A stretch of 37,357 bases of DNA from Deinococcus frigens DSM 12807 (GCF_000701425.1 NZ_JNIW01000036.1:1-37357); one strand, 5' to 3'; positions 14,721-24,853 are shown, counted from the stretch's first letter. Made by a program: numbers and translations. Notes: generated by a model not told the origin, from the sequence alone.

Positions 14721-16652
14721 CTAACCTTCCAGCGAGGCCAGGCCGCCTTCGGGCTTCTTGCCGCCCTGGCCCTTGCCCTTGGTGGGCATCTTGAGGTTGG
14801 GCATCGGCAGCACGGCCAGCAGCGCCAGCAGCGCGATAAAGATGCTGATCAGGTAAATCCGGCTGATGGTGTTGGCAAAGCCCACCTTCACGGCCCGGCT
14901 GGACAGGTCGTAGACTTTCCTCGCGTCGGCCAGCGCAGTGGTCTGTGCGCTGTCCAGTTGCGACTTGATCCCCGCCAGAACACCTGCCCGGCCCTGCTCG
15001 GATTGAAGGGCGGCGGGCGGAATGTTGGCCAGACCGCTGCGCAGGCCCTCGGGCAGGCTCTGATCGGCGCTCAGTTGGCTGAGGCTGCCGCTCTGGACTG
15101 CCGTTTCAACGCTGCCAAAGGACTTGGCAAAACCTGTGGTGATCTTTTGCTGAATGCTGTCGAAGGTGGGAGCAGATTGCTGCTGCGAGCCGCCGCTGCC
15201 GCTCGATTTCTCGGCACCCACTGCCGCCGCTTCGAGCTGGCTGGCAATCGCCGGGGGCTGGTCCACCTTGGCCGCGCGGAGCTGCGTGGGCAACTGGCTG
15301 GCCAGCGAGCTGGTCAACACCGCGCCGAAAATGGCGGTGCCGATGGTGCTGCCCATCTGCTGGAAAAACTGCCCGGCGCTGGTCGCCACGCCGATTTCCC
15401 AGCGCTCCACGGCGTTCTGAATGGCCAGGTTAAACAGCGGCAGTGCAGGGCCGATGCCCAGGCCCAGCACGATCATGTACACGATCACGGTGCCGTAGGC
15501 GGTATCGGCGGTCAGGGTGGACAGCAGGAAGAAACCGCCCATCATCAGAACCAGGCCAATGATGATCAGCGGCTTGTAGTAGCCCAGCCGCGAGGCAAGC
15601 TGCCCGCTCACGACCGCGCCGAAGATCAGGCCCATCGTCAGGGGAATGGTGGCGGTCCCTGCGGCGGTGGCGCTGACGCCCTGCACGTTGACCAGATACA
15701 GGCTCAGGAACAGGATCGCCCCCAGAAAGGCCGCGCCGATGAAGAAGCGGGCCAGGACCCCCCAGGCGAAGGTGGGGTTCTTGAACAGCGACAGCGGCAG
15801 AATCGGGCTTTCATGACGCGACTCGACGAACAGGAAGGCGATCAGCGAAGCCACGGCACCCGCGAACAGGGCCAGCACGGTGGGAGAGGTCCAGCCGTAC
15901 TCGGGCTGCGCGCCAAAGGTCAGGGCCAGCAGCAGCGGCACCGAGAAGGTCACCACCAGCAGCGCGCCCAGGTAGTCAATCTTGGGCTTCAGGCCGCTGG
16001 CGAGGCGCGGCATCTTGGCAAAGATAAAGGCCATGGCGATCAATCCGATGGGCAGGTTGACGTAAAAGACCCAGCGCCAGGACACGTTGTCGGTCAGAAA
16101 ACCGCCCAGAAGCGGCCCGATGACGCTGGAGATGCCAAACACAGCCCCGAACAGACCCTGGTACTTGCCGCGCTCGGCAGGGACAAAGATGTCGGCCACA
16201 ATGGCAAAGGCCACCGAGGTCAGGGCCGCCGCACCGAGTCCCTGAAGGCCCCGGAAGATCACGAGCTGCATCATGCCGCCGCCGCCCAGGTTGCCGAACC
16301 ACGGCTCTCCGGCCATGCCGCACAGCGCCGAGCCGATCAGGAAGACCACGATGCCGAACAGCAGAATCGGCTTGCGTCCGTAGATGTCCGAGAGCTTGCC
16401 GTAGATCGGCACCATCGCCGTGCTGGCCAGCAGGTACGCGGTGGTCACCCAGGCGTACAGGTTCAGGCCGTTCAGCTCCTCGACGATGCGCGGGAGCGAT
16501 GTGGCCACGATGGTCTGGTCCAGCGCGGCCAGAAACAGGCCCAGCAGGGTGCCGATCAGAATCAGGATCTTGGTGCCGTGCGGCAGAACTTCGGCGTAAT
16601 TGATGCGGTCTTCGGGGCGGGGGCCGCCCGTGGGTGGTGCGCTTTGGGTCAT
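14721..16652 (-). CDS. MFS multidrug exporter, DHA2 family (14 TM, EmrB/QacA-like)
   Basis: Predicted drug/H+ antiporter. The protein has 643 residues. It begins with the TM1 motif D segment ([17 protein letters not shown]), followed by motif A ([13 protein letters not shown]) and motif C ([14 protein letters not shown]) of the family. The last two membrane segments are separated by an unusually long, Gln/Ser/Ala-rich extracytoplasmic loop of roughly 130 residues (about 475-605). The tail is a Lys/Gly-rich cytoplasmic end. ATG 16652 overlaps the MarR stop codon (ATGA). A much longer open frame upstream runs through marR in another frame and is not coding. The pairing with MarR implies derepression by a small-molecule ligand. 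Confidence 0.93.
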   Translation of the reverse strand: MTQSAPPTGGPRPEDRINYAEVLPHGTKILILIGTLLGLFLAALDQTIVATSLPRIVEELNGLNLYAWVTTAYLLASTAMVPIYGKLSDIYGRKPILLFGIVVFLIGSALCGMAGEPWFGNLGGGGMMQLVIFRGLQGLGAAALTSVAFAIVADIFVPAERGKYQGLFGAVFGISSVIGPLLGGFLTDNVSWRWVFYVNLPIGLIAMAFIFAKMPRLASGLKPKIDYLGALLVVTFSVPLLLALTFGAQPEYGWTSPTVLALFAGAVASLIAFLFVESRHESPILPLSLFKNPTFAWGVLARFFIGAAFLGAILFLSLYLVNVQGVSATAAGTATIPLTMGLIFGAVVSGQLASRLGYYKPLIIIGLVLMMGGFFLLSTLTADTAYGTVIVYMIVLGLGIGPALPLFNLAIQNAVERWEIGVATSAGQFFQQMGSTIGTAIFGAVLTSSLASQLPTQLRAAKVDQPPAIASQLEAAAVGAEKSSGSGGSQQQSAPTFDSIQQKITTGFAKSFGSVETAVQSGSLSQLSADQSLPEGLRSGLANIPPAALQSEQGRAGVLAGIKSQLDSAQTTALADARKVYDLSSRAVKVGFANTISRIYLISIFIALLALLAVLPMPNLKMPTKGKGQGGKKPEGGLASLEG

Positions 16653-17185
16653 AGAGATTCCTCGGGTGTGCGGGGGGTAATCTGAGAGGGCGTATCGGCG
16701 TGCTGGTGAACTTCGGACAGCAGGGCGTTGATGGCGTTCTCGGCGGCGGCGAGCGTTTTGGGGTGGACCCGCCCAAAGATCTCGCTGTACGCGCCCATCA
16801 TGGTTTTTTCCTTGACGCTCAGGAATTGCTGGCCCTTCTCGCTCAGGTCCAGCAACTTCTCGCGGCGGTCCTGCGGGTTCTCGCGCCGCTCCATCAGCTT
16901 GCGCCGCACCAGTTCCTGGATCAGTTGACTGGTGGCGGGCAGGCTCACGCCCAGGTGTTCGGCCAGCGCCGAGACGCTGATCGGGGTAAAGGCGCGGACC
17001 TTGTACAGGGCGGTCATCTGCGTGAAGCTCACGTCCTCGTCCTGCAACTCGCTTTGCAAGCTGCCCATCACGCGGTCCGAAACGAGGCGGTGGAGCTGGC
17101 GCATGCACGCGGTCAGGCGCTCGGCGGGATCGTCGCTGTCGGCTGGAATGACACAGCGGAGGCGGGGCGGATCAAGACTGCTCAA
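16649..17185 (-). CDS. MarR-family transcriptional regulator
   Basis: Predicted repressor of the downstream exporter. The protein has 178 residues. The central winged helix is clear: [25 protein letters not shown] (split by the turn), the recognition helix [19 protein letters not shown] and the wing with the invariant [21 protein letters not shown]. The flanking helices form the dimer interface. The longest start is TTG 17185, weak but just downstream of a palindrome. ATG 17104 would remove 27 residues and leave the domain complete. It shares an ATGA overlap with the MFS gene. Confidence 0.9.
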   Translation of the reverse strand: MSSLDPPRLRCVIPADSDDPAERLTACMRQLHRLVSDRVMGSLQSELQDEDVSFTQMTALYKVRAFTPISVSALAEHLGVSLPATSQLIQELVRRKLMERRENPQDRREKLLDLSEKGQQFLSVKEKTMMGAYSEIFGRVHPKTLAAAENAINALLSEVHQHADTPSQITPRTPEESL

Positions 17186-17193
17186 GAGTTCAC

Positions 17194-17212
17194 CATCATG
17201 CTTAAGATGATG
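17194..17212. promoter_or_regulatory. Probable MarR operator
   Basis: CATCAT (17194-17199) and ATGATG (17207-17212) are perfect 6-bp arms with a 7-bp spacer. The site begins 9 bp before the TTG of the marR-like gene. Size and position suit autorepression. The adjoining AT-rich sequence (17213-17260) probably contains the promoter. Confidence 0.6.
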
Positions 17213-17266
17213 AAACCATTTCAGAATTAAAAACGTTAGCTGGACTACATGATAAAGAAGATTGAG

Positions 17267-18499
17267 CTAAGTTGTCTCGCCTGCACGGTTTGGAAAGGTC
17301 AGGACGAATTCTGCCCCGCCGCCAGGATGGTTGCGGGCCGTGACCGTCCCTCCCTGCGCCTCGGTCAGCGCGCGGGCAATTGCCAGGCCCAGGCCACTGC
17401 TGGCGCGTCCGCCTGGGTCGCGCGTGCGGCTGGCGTCGGCGCGGTAAAAGCGCTCGAAGGCGCGCGACAGGTCGTCATTCTGGAAACCGGGACCGTGATC
17501 GCGGACGCTCAGGGTGACCCCGGACGCGTCCGAATGGGCGGACAGCATGACCTCACCGGGCGCGGCGTAACGCAGGGCATTGTCCAGCATGTTTTGAAGG
17601 GTCTGACGCAGCCGGTCCGGGTCAGCCGTCAGGGGCACGGGTGCGGGCGCACTCACGCTCAGTGTCACTCCCACCTCTGCCGCACGCAGGGCGTGGGCGT
17701 CGGCCAGGGCGCGCAGTACCTCTCCCCCATCCAGTACTATAGGCGACAGGTTGATCGCGCCGCTCTCGGCCAGTGACAACAGCCGCAGATCGGTAACGAG
17801 GCGGGCCAGCAACAACACCTCGCCGTGCAGGCGGCCCAGCGCCGCCGTATCCGTGGGCTGCACGCCGTCCTGCATGGCCTCGATTTCAGAGCGCAGCACG
17901 GCCAGCGGCGTCCGCAGATCATGGGCGATGTCGGCCATCAGCCCGCGCCGCCACGCTTCCTGACGGGCCAGACCCAGCGTGAGTTCGTTGAACGCGCCGG
18001 TCAACTCGCGCAGCTCGTCGTGGCGGCGGGGCAGCGGCAACTGCACATCGCGCGCCCCGGCTTGCAGGCGGCCCGCGCCGTCCACCAGCCGCGACAGCGG
18101 GCGGGTCAGCTGCCGCGTGACCAATCCGGCGATGATCACGGCCAGCAGCGCACTGAACAGCGCCGAGCGCACCGCGCTGCCCATGATCTGCCGCCCGGCG
18201 TCGCGCGCCAGCGTCTGCTGCGCCGTGAGCGTCCCGGACGGTTCGGTATTCCAGCCGCCGTCCCGGAACGAACCGAGATTAAGTTCGGGATTGAGCTGAT
18301 TGATCACCTGAAAAGCCGCATCGACCGTGCCAAATGTCGTGACCACCACCGCCAGCACCGCCACCAGCGCGAACATGCGGGTCAGGCGGGCGCGCAGACC
18401 ACTGCGGCGTCTGGACCGTTTTTTCTTCTTCCAGCGCCGGGGCGGACGGTCCCCGAACTTTTCGCCTAAATCGGACCAGGTTTTGACGTTCTCCTTCAT
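17267..18499 (-). CDS. Two-component sensor histidine kinase
   Basis: Membrane sensor kinase for the adjacent response regulator. The protein has 410 residues. A strongly basic cytoplasmic N-terminus (around residues 18-41, containing [10 protein letters not shown]) leads to TM1 (about 42-60), an extracytoplasmic loop of about 50 residues and TM2 (about 108-126). A HAMP linker follows ([20 protein letters not shown]), then the H box [12 protein letters not shown] with phospho-acceptor His193, the N box ([13 protein letters not shown]), G1 (DHGPGF) and G2 ([12 protein letters not shown]). ATG 18499 overlaps the regulator's stop by 4 nt. The small periplasmic loop suggests it senses membrane or envelope state rather than a bulky ligand. 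Confidence 0.95.
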   Translation of the reverse strand: MKENVKTWSDLGEKFGDRPPRRWKKKKRSRRRSGLRARLTRMFALVAVLAVVVTTFGTVDAAFQVINQLNPELNLGSFRDGGWNTEPSGTLTAQQTLARDAGRQIMGSAVRSALFSALLAVIIAGLVTRQLTRPLSRLVDGAGRLQAGARDVQLPLPRRHDELRELTGAFNELTLGLARQEAWRRGLMADIAHDLRTPLAVLRSEIEAMQDGVQPTDTAALGRLHGEVLLLARLVTDLRLLSLAESGAINLSPIVLDGGEVLRALADAHALRAAEVGVTLSVSAPAPVPLTADPDRLRQTLQNMLDNALRYAAPGEVMLSAHSDASGVTLSVRDHGPGFQNDDLSRAFERFYRADASRTRDPGGRASSGLGLAIARALTEAQGGTVTARNHPGGGAEFVLTFPNRAGETT

Positions 18500-19170
18500 C
18501 CTTCGGGGCGCAGGCGGTAGCCCACGCCGCGCACCGTGTCCAGCAGCTCGGTGTGGTCACCCAGCTTGCGGCGCAGATTCTTGACGTGGGCGTCCACTGC
18601 GCGCTCATCGGTGCCGCGTTCCAGGCCGCCCAGCGCGGACAGCAGTTCGGCCCGCGAACGCACCACGCCGGGGGCGCGGGCCAGGGCCGCCATCAGACGG
18701 ACCTCGGCCACGGTCACGTCCAGCGCCTCACCGTTCAAGCGGACCTCGAAGGCCGCCGTGTCCACGCTCAGCGGCCCGGCATGTTGCAGCGTCGGCACAC
18801 CAACCTCTCCCCCGGTGCGGCGCAGCACGGCCTTGACACGGGCCACCACCTCGCGCGGGCTGTACGGCTTGACCACGTAATCGTCCGCGCCGATGCCCAG
18901 GCCCACCAGGCGGTCCACCTCCTCGTCGCGGGCGGTCAGCATGATGATGGGCAGCGCAGACTGTGCGCGCACGCGGCGGGCCACCTCCAGGCCGTCCATG
19001 CCGGGCAACATCAGGTCCAGCAGCATCAGGGCGGGGCGGGCTGCGCGCCACAGCTCCAGCGCACGTGGCCCGGTCATGGCGCGCTCGGTGACGAAGCCGT
19101 CGCGGCGCAGGTACTCCTCCAGAATATCGCCCAGCCGGGCCTCGTCTTCCACAATCAGGATGGTGGTCAT
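18496..19170 (-). CDS. OmpR/PhoB-family response regulator
   Basis: DNA-binding regulator phosphorylated by the kinase encoded next. The protein has 224 residues. The receiver domain has the acidic pair (VEDE), phospho-acceptor Asp52 in LLDLMLPGMDG, the Thr of MLTARDE and the Lys of VVKPYSPRE. The C-terminal winged helix starts near residue 125 and includes LTVAEVRLMAALARAPGVV-type residues (DVTVAEVRLMAALARAPG) and the recognition segment DAHVKNLRRKLGD. ATG 19170 is preceded by AAGGAGG at 9-nt spacing. The order is SHOCT protein, regulator, kinase on the minus strand. Confidence 0.95.
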   Translation of the reverse strand: MTTILIVEDEARLGDILEEYLRRDGFVTERAMTGPRALELWRAARPALMLLDLMLPGMDGLEVARRVRAQSALPIIMLTARDEEVDRLVGLGIGADDYVVKPYSPREVVARVKAVLRRTGGEVGVPTLQHAGPLSVDTAAFEVRLNGEALDVTVAEVRLMAALARAPGVVRSRAELLSALGGLERGTDERAVDAHVKNLRRKLGDHTELLDTVRGVGYRLRPEG

Positions 19171-19422
19171 GCGCGCGGGCCTCCTTGTGGCTGGTGTCCA
19201 TTGTGGCGTGTGAATGGAGCGTGGAGTGGCCGGGGCGGGGGTGACGGCTCAAGCCCTCAGTCGGCTTCGCCGCCAACTCGCCTAGAGGAGGGCCAAGGAG
19301 CGCAGCCGTCCGGGCCATTCTGCGTCTCCTGGCCTGCCTGCCGAGGAGAGGTCCCCCAAAAGGGGCGGGGGAGCAAAGGCGTAGTTGCACGCCCCTGCAC
19401 CTCCGAAGCCCCTGGCCTGCCC

Positions 19423-19908
19423 TCAGAGTTTCAGCCCATCATCGCCGGCCTCCGGCTTGCTCAGGTCCGGCCCCTGCGGTTCATCCTCGCCACCCAGGGT
19501 GCGGCGCAGATTCTCGTATTCGTCGGCGTTGATCTCGCCCCGGGCATACCGTTCGCGGGCGATTCCGAGCGCACCGTCCCCGAAGAACTTCTCGCGGCCC
19601 CGCCGGAACATGTCGCGCATGTCCTCGCGGGGGTCTTCGCGCAGGTGCCAGTCGTCACGCGGTGAAGTGGGGGCCGGGCCATCCGCCGTGTTCGGGCGCT
19701 GCATCTGCTGCCGTCTGGCCCAGCGGCGACGGCCTCCTGCCCGGAAGAACAGAAAGCCGCCGAGCAGCAGCAGCGGAAGCAGAAAGCCAGGGCCGCCGTG
19801 GTGATCGCCGTAGCCGGGGCCATACCCCGGACCGTACCCGGCGGGGGTCTGGGTCAAGGGGGTGTACTGAACTTGCGGGACGGCGGGGTTGTTGATGATG
19901 ACGTCCAT
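19423..19908 (-). CDS. Membrane protein with C-terminal SHOCT-like domain
   Basis: Function unknown. The protein has 161 residues. A Tyr/Gly/Pro-rich N-terminus (three GYGPGYG-like repeats near residues 24-36) is followed by one membrane span (GFLLPLLLLGGFLFF), an Arg-rich stretch and a C-terminal 'ALGIARERYARGEINADEYENLRRTL' region (cited as ARERYARGEINADEYENL), which is the SHOCT motif common at protein C-termini. ATG 19908 has AGGAG upstream. It lies 252 nt upstream of the response regulator on the same strand, so it may belong to its regulon or transcript. The intervening 252 nt show nothing recognisable. Confidence 0.8.
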   Translation of the reverse strand: MDVIINNPAVPQVQYTPLTQTPAGYGPGYGPGYGDHHGGPGFLLPLLLLGGFLFFRAGGRRRWARRQQMQRPNTADGPAPTSPRDDWHLREDPREDMRDMFRRGREKFFGDGALGIARERYARGEINADEYENLRRTLGGEDEPQGPDLSKPEAGDDGLKL

Positions 19909-20060
19909 ATTCGTTTCTCCTGTGTCTTGATGACGGGCCGCGCGGTGCGGTTCCGTTCCTTGAAACAGAAGGTAGGCCCAGGTGCATGAAGCGCGCGGGG
20001 AGGGTGCGTGAACGCTGTGTGAACGGAACTGCCAGGCCGCCCACAACAGTTCCCTCAATG

Positions 20061-20089
20061 TTGAATGGCCCGGCCTCAGGGTCTATGCT
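20061..20089 (+). promoter_or_regulatory. Leaderless promoter of wrbA
   Basis: TTGAAT (20061-20066), 17 nt, TATGCT (20084-20089), then 6 nt to ATG 20096. Both hexamers match the consensus at four of six positions and the spacing is ideal. No Shine-Dalgarno is present. Confidence 0.7.
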
Positions 20090-20095
20090 GGAAGC

Positions 20096-20716
20096 ATGAC
20101 AAATCCAAGCGCAACAGATTCCAAAGCGGTTAAGCTCGCCATCGTCTACTACTCTACCTACGGCACCAACCACGCGATGGCGAACGAGGCTGCCGAGGCT
20201 GCCCGCGCCGCCGGGGCCGAGGTGCGGGTGCTGAAGGTTCAGGAAACCGCCCCGCAGGATGTGGTGAACGGTCAGGACGCCTGGAAGGCCCAGCAGGAGC
20301 GTAGCGCCAACGTGCCCACCGCCAGCCCCGAGGATCTGGAATGGGCCAACGCCATTTTAATCAGCTCGCCCACCCGGTTTGGCGGCGCGGCCAGCCAGGT
20401 GCGGACCTTTATCGACACGCTGGGCGGGTTGTGGGGGACCGGCAAGCTGGCCGACAAGACCTTCAGTGCCATGACCAGCGCCCAGAACGCCAACGGCGGC
20501 CAGGAAACCACCTCGCAGACGCTGTACATCACCGCCATGCACTGGGGCGCGATTCTGGTGCCGCCCGGCTACACCGATCCGGTGATCTTCGCCTCGGGAG
20601 GCAACCCCTACGGCGCGAGCGTCTCGGCCACCGGCGAGGGCCTGAGCGACACCGACAAGGCCAGCATCCGGCACCAGGCGAAGCGGCAGGTGGAGATCAC
20701 GGCGAAATTGCAGTAA
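20096..20716 (+). CDS. wrbA: NAD(P)H:quinone oxidoreductase, WrbA type
   Basis: FMN-dependent two-electron reduction of quinones, protecting against redox cycling, in the cytosol. The protein has 206 residues, as in the family. The flavodoxin-like fold begins after about 12 residues with [16 protein letters not shown], which binds FMN phosphate. The signature [18 protein letters not shown] and the segment [26 protein letters not shown] (cited in parts: [20 protein letters not shown]) are typical of type IV NQO/WrbA. The leaderless promoter and terminator indicate a single-gene unit. Confidence 0.94.
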   Translation: MTNPSATDSKAVKLAIVYYSTYGTNHAMANEAAEAARAAGAEVRVLKVQETAPQDVVNGQDAWKAQQERSANVPTASPEDLEWANAILISSPTRFGGAASQVRTFIDTLGGLWGTGKLADKTFSAMTSAQNANGGQETTSQTLYITAMHWGAILVPPGYTDPVIFASGGNPYGASVSATGEGLSDTDKASIRHQAKRQVEITAKLQ

Positions 20717-20725
20717 GGACAGGCT

Positions 20726-20764
20726 GAAGGGGAGGCGAGGCCGCAAATGACCAGCCTCCCCTTC
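20726..20764 (+). terminator. Likely terminator between wrbA and the MATE gene
   Basis: Perfect 11-bp stem: GAAGGGGAGGC (20726-20736) with GCCTCCCCTTC (20754-20764), 17-nt loop. The T tract is weak (GTCGTTTC). It sits between convergent genes and may serve both strands poorly or plus strand mainly. Confidence 0.6.
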
Positions 20765-20777
20765 GTCGTTTCAACCG

Positions 20778-22193
20778 TCAGTGCGCGGCCAACCGGTCGG
20801 TATCTTCACCCTTACCGCGTTGCTCCTGCGCCAGCCTCTCCCAGTTCACGCGGCGGCGTCTCCACTCGAAGATGCCCGATTTGACGACTTCCTCCAGGCC
20901 ACGCGCGATAAACACGCCCCAGACCCCCAGCGGCGTGTACAGCCCCAGCCAGATGGCCAGCGGCAGCCCGATCACGAAGGCACCCACCACATCGCCGATG
21001 ATGATGCCCTTCCCATCGCCCGCGCTGGGCAGGATGCCGCCGCCGACGATCATGTTGCGAACCTTGAAAATCTGCGTGCTGGCGTTGATCAGAATACCGA
21101 TCAGGGCGATGTGGTGGACTGCCGCGCCCACCTTTGGAAACAGGCCAGGAACGATGAGGGCGCTTAGGGCGAACAGCGCGCCGAAACCCAGGCCAGTGAC
21201 CAGTCCCGCGCGGGCGATGCGCGCCAGCCACAGTTGTGCCCCCGCCGCGTCCCCCCGCCCCAGCGAACGCCCGATGAACACGGTGGCCGAACTCATCAGA
21301 CCGAAAGAGCCGACGATAAAGATGCCTTCCAGCGTGGCCACGATCTGGCTGGCCGCCAGCGCCACCGTGCCTACGCGGGCAAAGACGGCGGCGTACATGA
21401 AGTTGCCCAGACTCCACGCGAATTCGGTAAACGCCAGCGGCGCGCTCAGGGCGATCAGCGGCCCGGCGATGGCGCGCAACGCGGCGCGGGTGGGAAACTG
21501 CAGCGCGGCCAGATGGCGCGGCCCATACACCTGATAGGCCAGCAGCGCGGCCTTGAGTACATTGGCAATCACCAGCGCCCAGGCTGCCCCCACCACGCCC
21601 AGTTGCGGCAGCGGCCCGACGCCAAAGACCAGACCGTAGGCCGCGAGGCTTTCGATCACCACTGTGAAAATGGTGACCACCAGCGGCGTGCGGGCGTGGC
21701 CCAGCGAACGCAGCGCCCCGCTGAAGATCCAGCCCAGCACCCCCGGCACCAGGGCCAGCATGCCCACCTGCATGTACGGCACGGCGGTGCGGGTCACGTC
21801 CGCCGCGCCGCCCGCCAGTTGCAATAGCCCCTCGGCGTTCAGGATGATGGGCACCGTCAGCACGCCCGCCAGCACCACGCTGACCGCCAGCGTAACGCTG
21901 AGGGTCTGATTGACGCCCGCGCGGTCACCCGCCCCGGCCCGCCGCGCAATTAAAATGCTGGTCCCCGATCCCAGCGCCCCCAGCGTGACGAAGAACAGAA
22001 AGCTGAGGCTGCCCGTCAGCCCCACCGCCGCCACCGCCACCGCCCCCAGCGCCCCCACGATAACCTGATTGATAAAGGTCAGCAGCAGTTGAATGACCAT
22101 CTCCAGGCTGACGGGGACGGCGATGGACGCGATCTCGCGCATTGGAGACTTGATCTTTGCAGAGGGCGGGGCAAGGGTGGGAACGGCAGACAT
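20778..22193 (-). CDS. MATE-family efflux transporter
   Basis: Cation-coupled exporter of the MATE/NorM type. The protein has 471 residues with 12 hydrophobic segments in two homologous halves. The N-lobe begins [32 protein letters not shown] (cited parts: [22 protein letters not shown]), and '[22 protein letters not shown]' contains the family's conserved A-R-..GAGD loop. The matching loop of the C-lobe is [18 protein letters not shown] 22193 is preferred to an upstream ATG because a TACTGT box lies 8 nt before it and upstream residues are not family-like. The substrate is unknown. Confidence 0.93.
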   Translation of the reverse strand: MSAVPTLAPPSAKIKSPMREIASIAVPVSLEMVIQLLLTFINQVIVGALGAVAVAAVGLTGSLSFLFFVTLGALGSGTSILIARRAGAGDRAGVNQTLSVTLAVSVVLAGVLTVPIILNAEGLLQLAGGAADVTRTAVPYMQVGMLALVPGVLGWIFSGALRSLGHARTPLVVTIFTVVIESLAAYGLVFGVGPLPQLGVVGAAWALVIANVLKAALLAYQVYGPRHLAALQFPTRAALRAIAGPLIALSAPLAFTEFAWSLGNFMYAAVFARVGTVALAASQIVATLEGIFIVGSFGLMSSATVFIGRSLGRGDAAGAQLWLARIARAGLVTGLGFGALFALSALIVPGLFPKVGAAVHHIALIGILINASTQIFKVRNMIVGGGILPSAGDGKGIIIGDVVGAFVIGLPLAIWLGLYTPLGVWGVFIARGLEEVVKSGIFEWRRRRVNWERLAQEQRGKGEDTDRLAAH

Positions 22194-22334
22194 AACGCGC
22201 CACAGTACACCGTCTGAGGCCGGGATAAATCGGCCAGATGGCGGAGGGAGCACGCGCAGTCAACCGGTCCTACCGTCTCAAGGTCTAACCGCAGAACATC
22301 AGGCATTCAGGTTTGCGGTCAGATCGTTTAGCTG

Positions 22335-23192
22335 CTAGACCGTTCGACCCTCATCCGGCACCGCTACGAAGCCGCCCTTCGGGTTCTCCTGCAAGCGGGC
22401 GAACGGCGTCTGCGGATCGTGCGGCGTGCAGATGATCGCTCCCTGCTCGAACCACTGGGGCAGGTACGTTTTGCGGGTTTCCAGGGTGGTCACGGGATAG
22501 AGGTCATACCCCATGATGTACGGCGTGGGCATGTGGGCCAGCGTGGGAACCAGGTCAGCGACATACACCAGCGTCTGACCGCCGTTTCGCAGGACCACGC
22601 CGTGCTGGCCCAGGTTGTGACCGGGCAGGGGCAGCACGGTCACTCCGGGGCGCAGCTCGTGTTCGCCGTCGATCAGATCGAACAGCCCGGCATCGGCGAT
22701 GGATTCGAAGGTGTCCGGTACGTAGCTGGCGCGGCTGCGCTCGTGGGTGTGGCGGGCGTCGGCCAGCTCGCGCCGCTGCACGGCGTAACGGGCATTCGGG
22801 AACGTCGGTTCGTTCAGCGCGGTGGTGTTGCGCCCGGCATGATCGAAGTGGAGGTGGGTATTGATCACCAGATGGATGTCGCCGGGGGTCAGGCCCGCGC
22901 CTTCCAGGCCCCGGAACACCGTCTCGTCGCGGTCCAGGCTGTAGATCGACTCGAATTTTTCGCCGCCCCGGTCCCAGAAGCCCGTCTCGATCAGGATGTT
23001 CTCGCCGCCCATCTGGACCAGCAGCGGATTGATCCTGAGCTGAATGCGGTTCTGCTCGTCTGCCGGGGCCACCCGCTCCCACAGCGCCTTGGGCACACTG
23101 CCAAACATTGCGCCGCCGTCCAGACCAAAGACGCCATCCGTGAGGCTGGTCACCTGTACTTCTCCAATCTGCCGCGTGTGGTTCCAGACCAT
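22335..23192 (-). CDS. MBL-fold metallo-hydrolase
   Basis: Metallo-beta-lactamase fold hydrolase of 285 residues. The metal-binding motif is intact: NTHLHFDHAG at 111-120 gives His113, His115, Asp117 and His118. Further ligands are likely His in LPLPGHNLGQHG and Asp in VYVADLVPT. The order and spacing resemble the lactonase-like (AHL/quorum-quenching type) and uncharacterised MBL hydrolases, but the substrate cannot be assigned. ATG 23192 follows a TAGTCT box by 6 nt. A palindrome overlapping that box suggests repression. Confidence 0.9.
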   Translation of the reverse strand: MVWNHTRQIGEVQVTSLTDGVFGLDGGAMFGSVPKALWERVAPADEQNRIQLRINPLLVQMGGENILIETGFWDRGGEKFESIYSLDRDETVFRGLEGAGLTPGDIHLVINTHLHFDHAGRNTTALNEPTFPNARYAVQRRELADARHTHERSRASYVPDTFESIADAGLFDLIDGEHELRPGVTVLPLPGHNLGQHGVVLRNGGQTLVYVADLVPTLAHMPTPYIMGYDLYPVTTLETRKTYLPQWFEQGAIICTPHDPQTPFARLQENPKGGFVAVPDEGRTV

Positions 23193-23198
23193 CAGACC

Positions 23199-23215
23199 AG
23201 ACTAACAAACGTTAG
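23199..23215 (-). promoter_or_regulatory. MBL gene -10 box overlapped by an operator-like palindrome
   Basis: TAGTCT on the minus strand (23204-23199) is 6 nt before the ATG. The inverted repeat CTAAC-4nt-GTTAG (23202-23215) overlaps it. A second GTTAG occurs near 23236. The arrangement suits a TetR- or LysR-type regulator, and none is encoded nearby. Confidence 0.5.
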
Positions 23216-23362
23216 AGCATTTGTCCGAATCACAGCGTTAGAAACAAGGAGAACTGAACGCGTGCATCCTCCCAAACGCTCAGTCAAATCTACTCAGTCC
23301 GTTCGGTCATCAGTGGAGCACTCTTCCAACAAATGTCCTACGTCAAGCATGGCCCGGCTGGT

Positions 23363-23683
23363 CTACAGCCCCAGCGTCCGCCGCTGCTCTGGCTGGACCA
23401 ACTCCAGATATTTGGGGTGCTTGCGGATGTAGTCGGCGACGAAGGGACAGGTCGGCACGGCGTTCAGCCCACGCTCCCGCAGATCATCCAGCACGAACTT
23501 CACCAGTCTGGAGCCGATGCCCTGGCCCCCGTACTGCTCGTCCACTTCGGTGTGGGGCAGCAGACGGGCGTCGGAGAGCGGGCGGTACTCGGCGTGACCT
23601 GCCAACTTGCCGTCCACGTAGACCTCGTACTGCTGCGCGGCCTCGTTGTCCTTGAAGGTGATCCTGTCCGAATCGCTGGTCAT
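23363..23683 (-). CDS. Small GNAT-like N-acetyltransferase (YjdJ type)
   Basis: Predicted acetyl-CoA-dependent acyltransferase of the short single-domain group (Acetyltransf_CG type). The protein has 106 residues. It reads TFKDNEAAQQYEVYVDGKLAG, then the core HTEVDEQYGGQGIGSRLVKFVLDDLRERGL (cited: HTEVDEQYGGQGIGSRL), in which Q/G-x-x-G-x-G/A binds CoA, and ends with CPFVADYIRKHPKYLELV. ATG 23683 is supported by a TATCAT box ending 6 nt upstream. The open frame continues upstream, but those codons belong to the intergenic or broken-gene region. The substrate is unknown. Confidence 0.88.
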   Translation of the reverse strand: MTSDSDRITFKDNEAAQQYEVYVDGKLAGHAEYRPLSDARLLPHTEVDEQYGGQGIGSRLVKFVLDDLRERGLNAVPTCPFVADYIRKHPKYLELVQPEQRRTLGL

Positions 23684-23809
23684 GGCCCCATGATAAAGCA
23701 GCAGGCGCTCGGGCAGGCGCGGACAGGCTTGAAGATTCTTTGCCGTTGGTCTGGTCTGGCCGACCGCCCCATCCAGAGCTTCGGGCATGTTCACCAGGGC
23801 CTCTATCAG

Positions 23810-24853
23810 ACGCACGCAGAGCCTGTTCCAGCAGGTGGGCCTGGACACGGGCTGCTGCGCGCACCTGCCCCCATTCCAGGCGCGCGCGGGCCAGACTCAG
23901 GGGATCGCCCCCCGGTTGGTCCAGCACCTTCAGGCGTTCTTCCAGCGCCTCTACCTGACGCCGCAGCGGCGCGAATCTGGCCTGGGCGGCGCGGGCGGCC
24001 TCCAGGGCATGCCCGGCCTGGGTGACGGCGGCCCCCGCTTGCGGCCCGACATCGGCCTGCCACTGCGCCAGCTTGAGGGTGTGGCGGGCGCGCAACACCG
24101 CCGGATTCAGCGGCACCTCCAGCGAGAAGAAATCGCGGTCCAGGCGTGCGTCGGGCGAGGGCAGCGGCTGGTCGGCGTCGCCAGGATCGATCAGCGGCAG
24201 AAAGGCCGTCAGGAATGCCTCCAACTGGGTCAGGGTCAGGCGGGCGTGGGCGAGCTGGGCGCTGCCCTGGTGGCCCGCCCCCATCCCGGCCTGGTCACGG
24301 ACGTTCAGGCGCAGCCACCCGGCCTGCGCGGCGGCCACGGCCACGGCGTCGGCCACCTCGGTGCGCGCGTGATCGGCCCGCAGGCTGCTCAGCAGTTCCT
24401 CGGCCTCCCAGCGGCGCACCTCGGCCAGGACGGCCTGCACGTCCCACTCGCCCGTTGGCTGCTTCGGCCCGCGATCTCGGCCTGGGCGCGGGCCAGCAGC
24501 AGGGGCAGGTCATGTGCGCGCCGTCCCCAGGGCTGCGGCGTGGGCGTCGGCAGCGCTTCGGGGGCCAGCGGGCCGGGGGTGGGCTGGGCGGGCACCGGCA
24601 CCGACTGGGCGTGCTCGGCCAGGTTCGCGGTAGCGTTTTGCAGCCAGTGATCGGCGCGGGTGTCCCCAGCGGTCTGGCGCAGTCCGCTGTAGACGTCTTG
24701 CAACACGGCCACCACGTCGCGCGGCCCCATCGTGTGCAGGGCAGGCCAGCCCCGCCGCTGCACCGCGCCCTGAATGGCTGTCTCGGCCCCGTGCGTCCTC
24801 AGCTCCTGGCCCAGGCACGTCCGCAGCCACTCGCGGTATGGATCGTGGCTCAA
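23810..24853 (-). pseudogene. Frameshifted gene, unknown coiled-coil protein
   Basis: Two adjoining open segments in different frames read as one protein. The first runs from ATG 24853 ([18 protein letters not shown], through a Pro-rich linker to LLLARAQAEIAG). The second picks up as GEWDVQAVLAEVRRWEAEELL and continues through Ala/Arg/Leu-rich helical sequence to about 23810. The switch needs one base to be added near 24449-24456, next to a run of C on the plus strand. After 23810 neither frame looks coding, so the true stop is unclear. The ATG overlaps the methyltransferase stop by 4 nt (ATGA), implying an operon. I do not recognise the family. A sequencing error cannot be excluded. Confidence 0.6.

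Noticed and set aside
16653..17108. 795-residue open frame extending the DHA2 pump upstream through marR
   Set aside because: The upstream part is a shadow of the MarR gene in another frame. The ATG overlapping the MarR stop is the family start.
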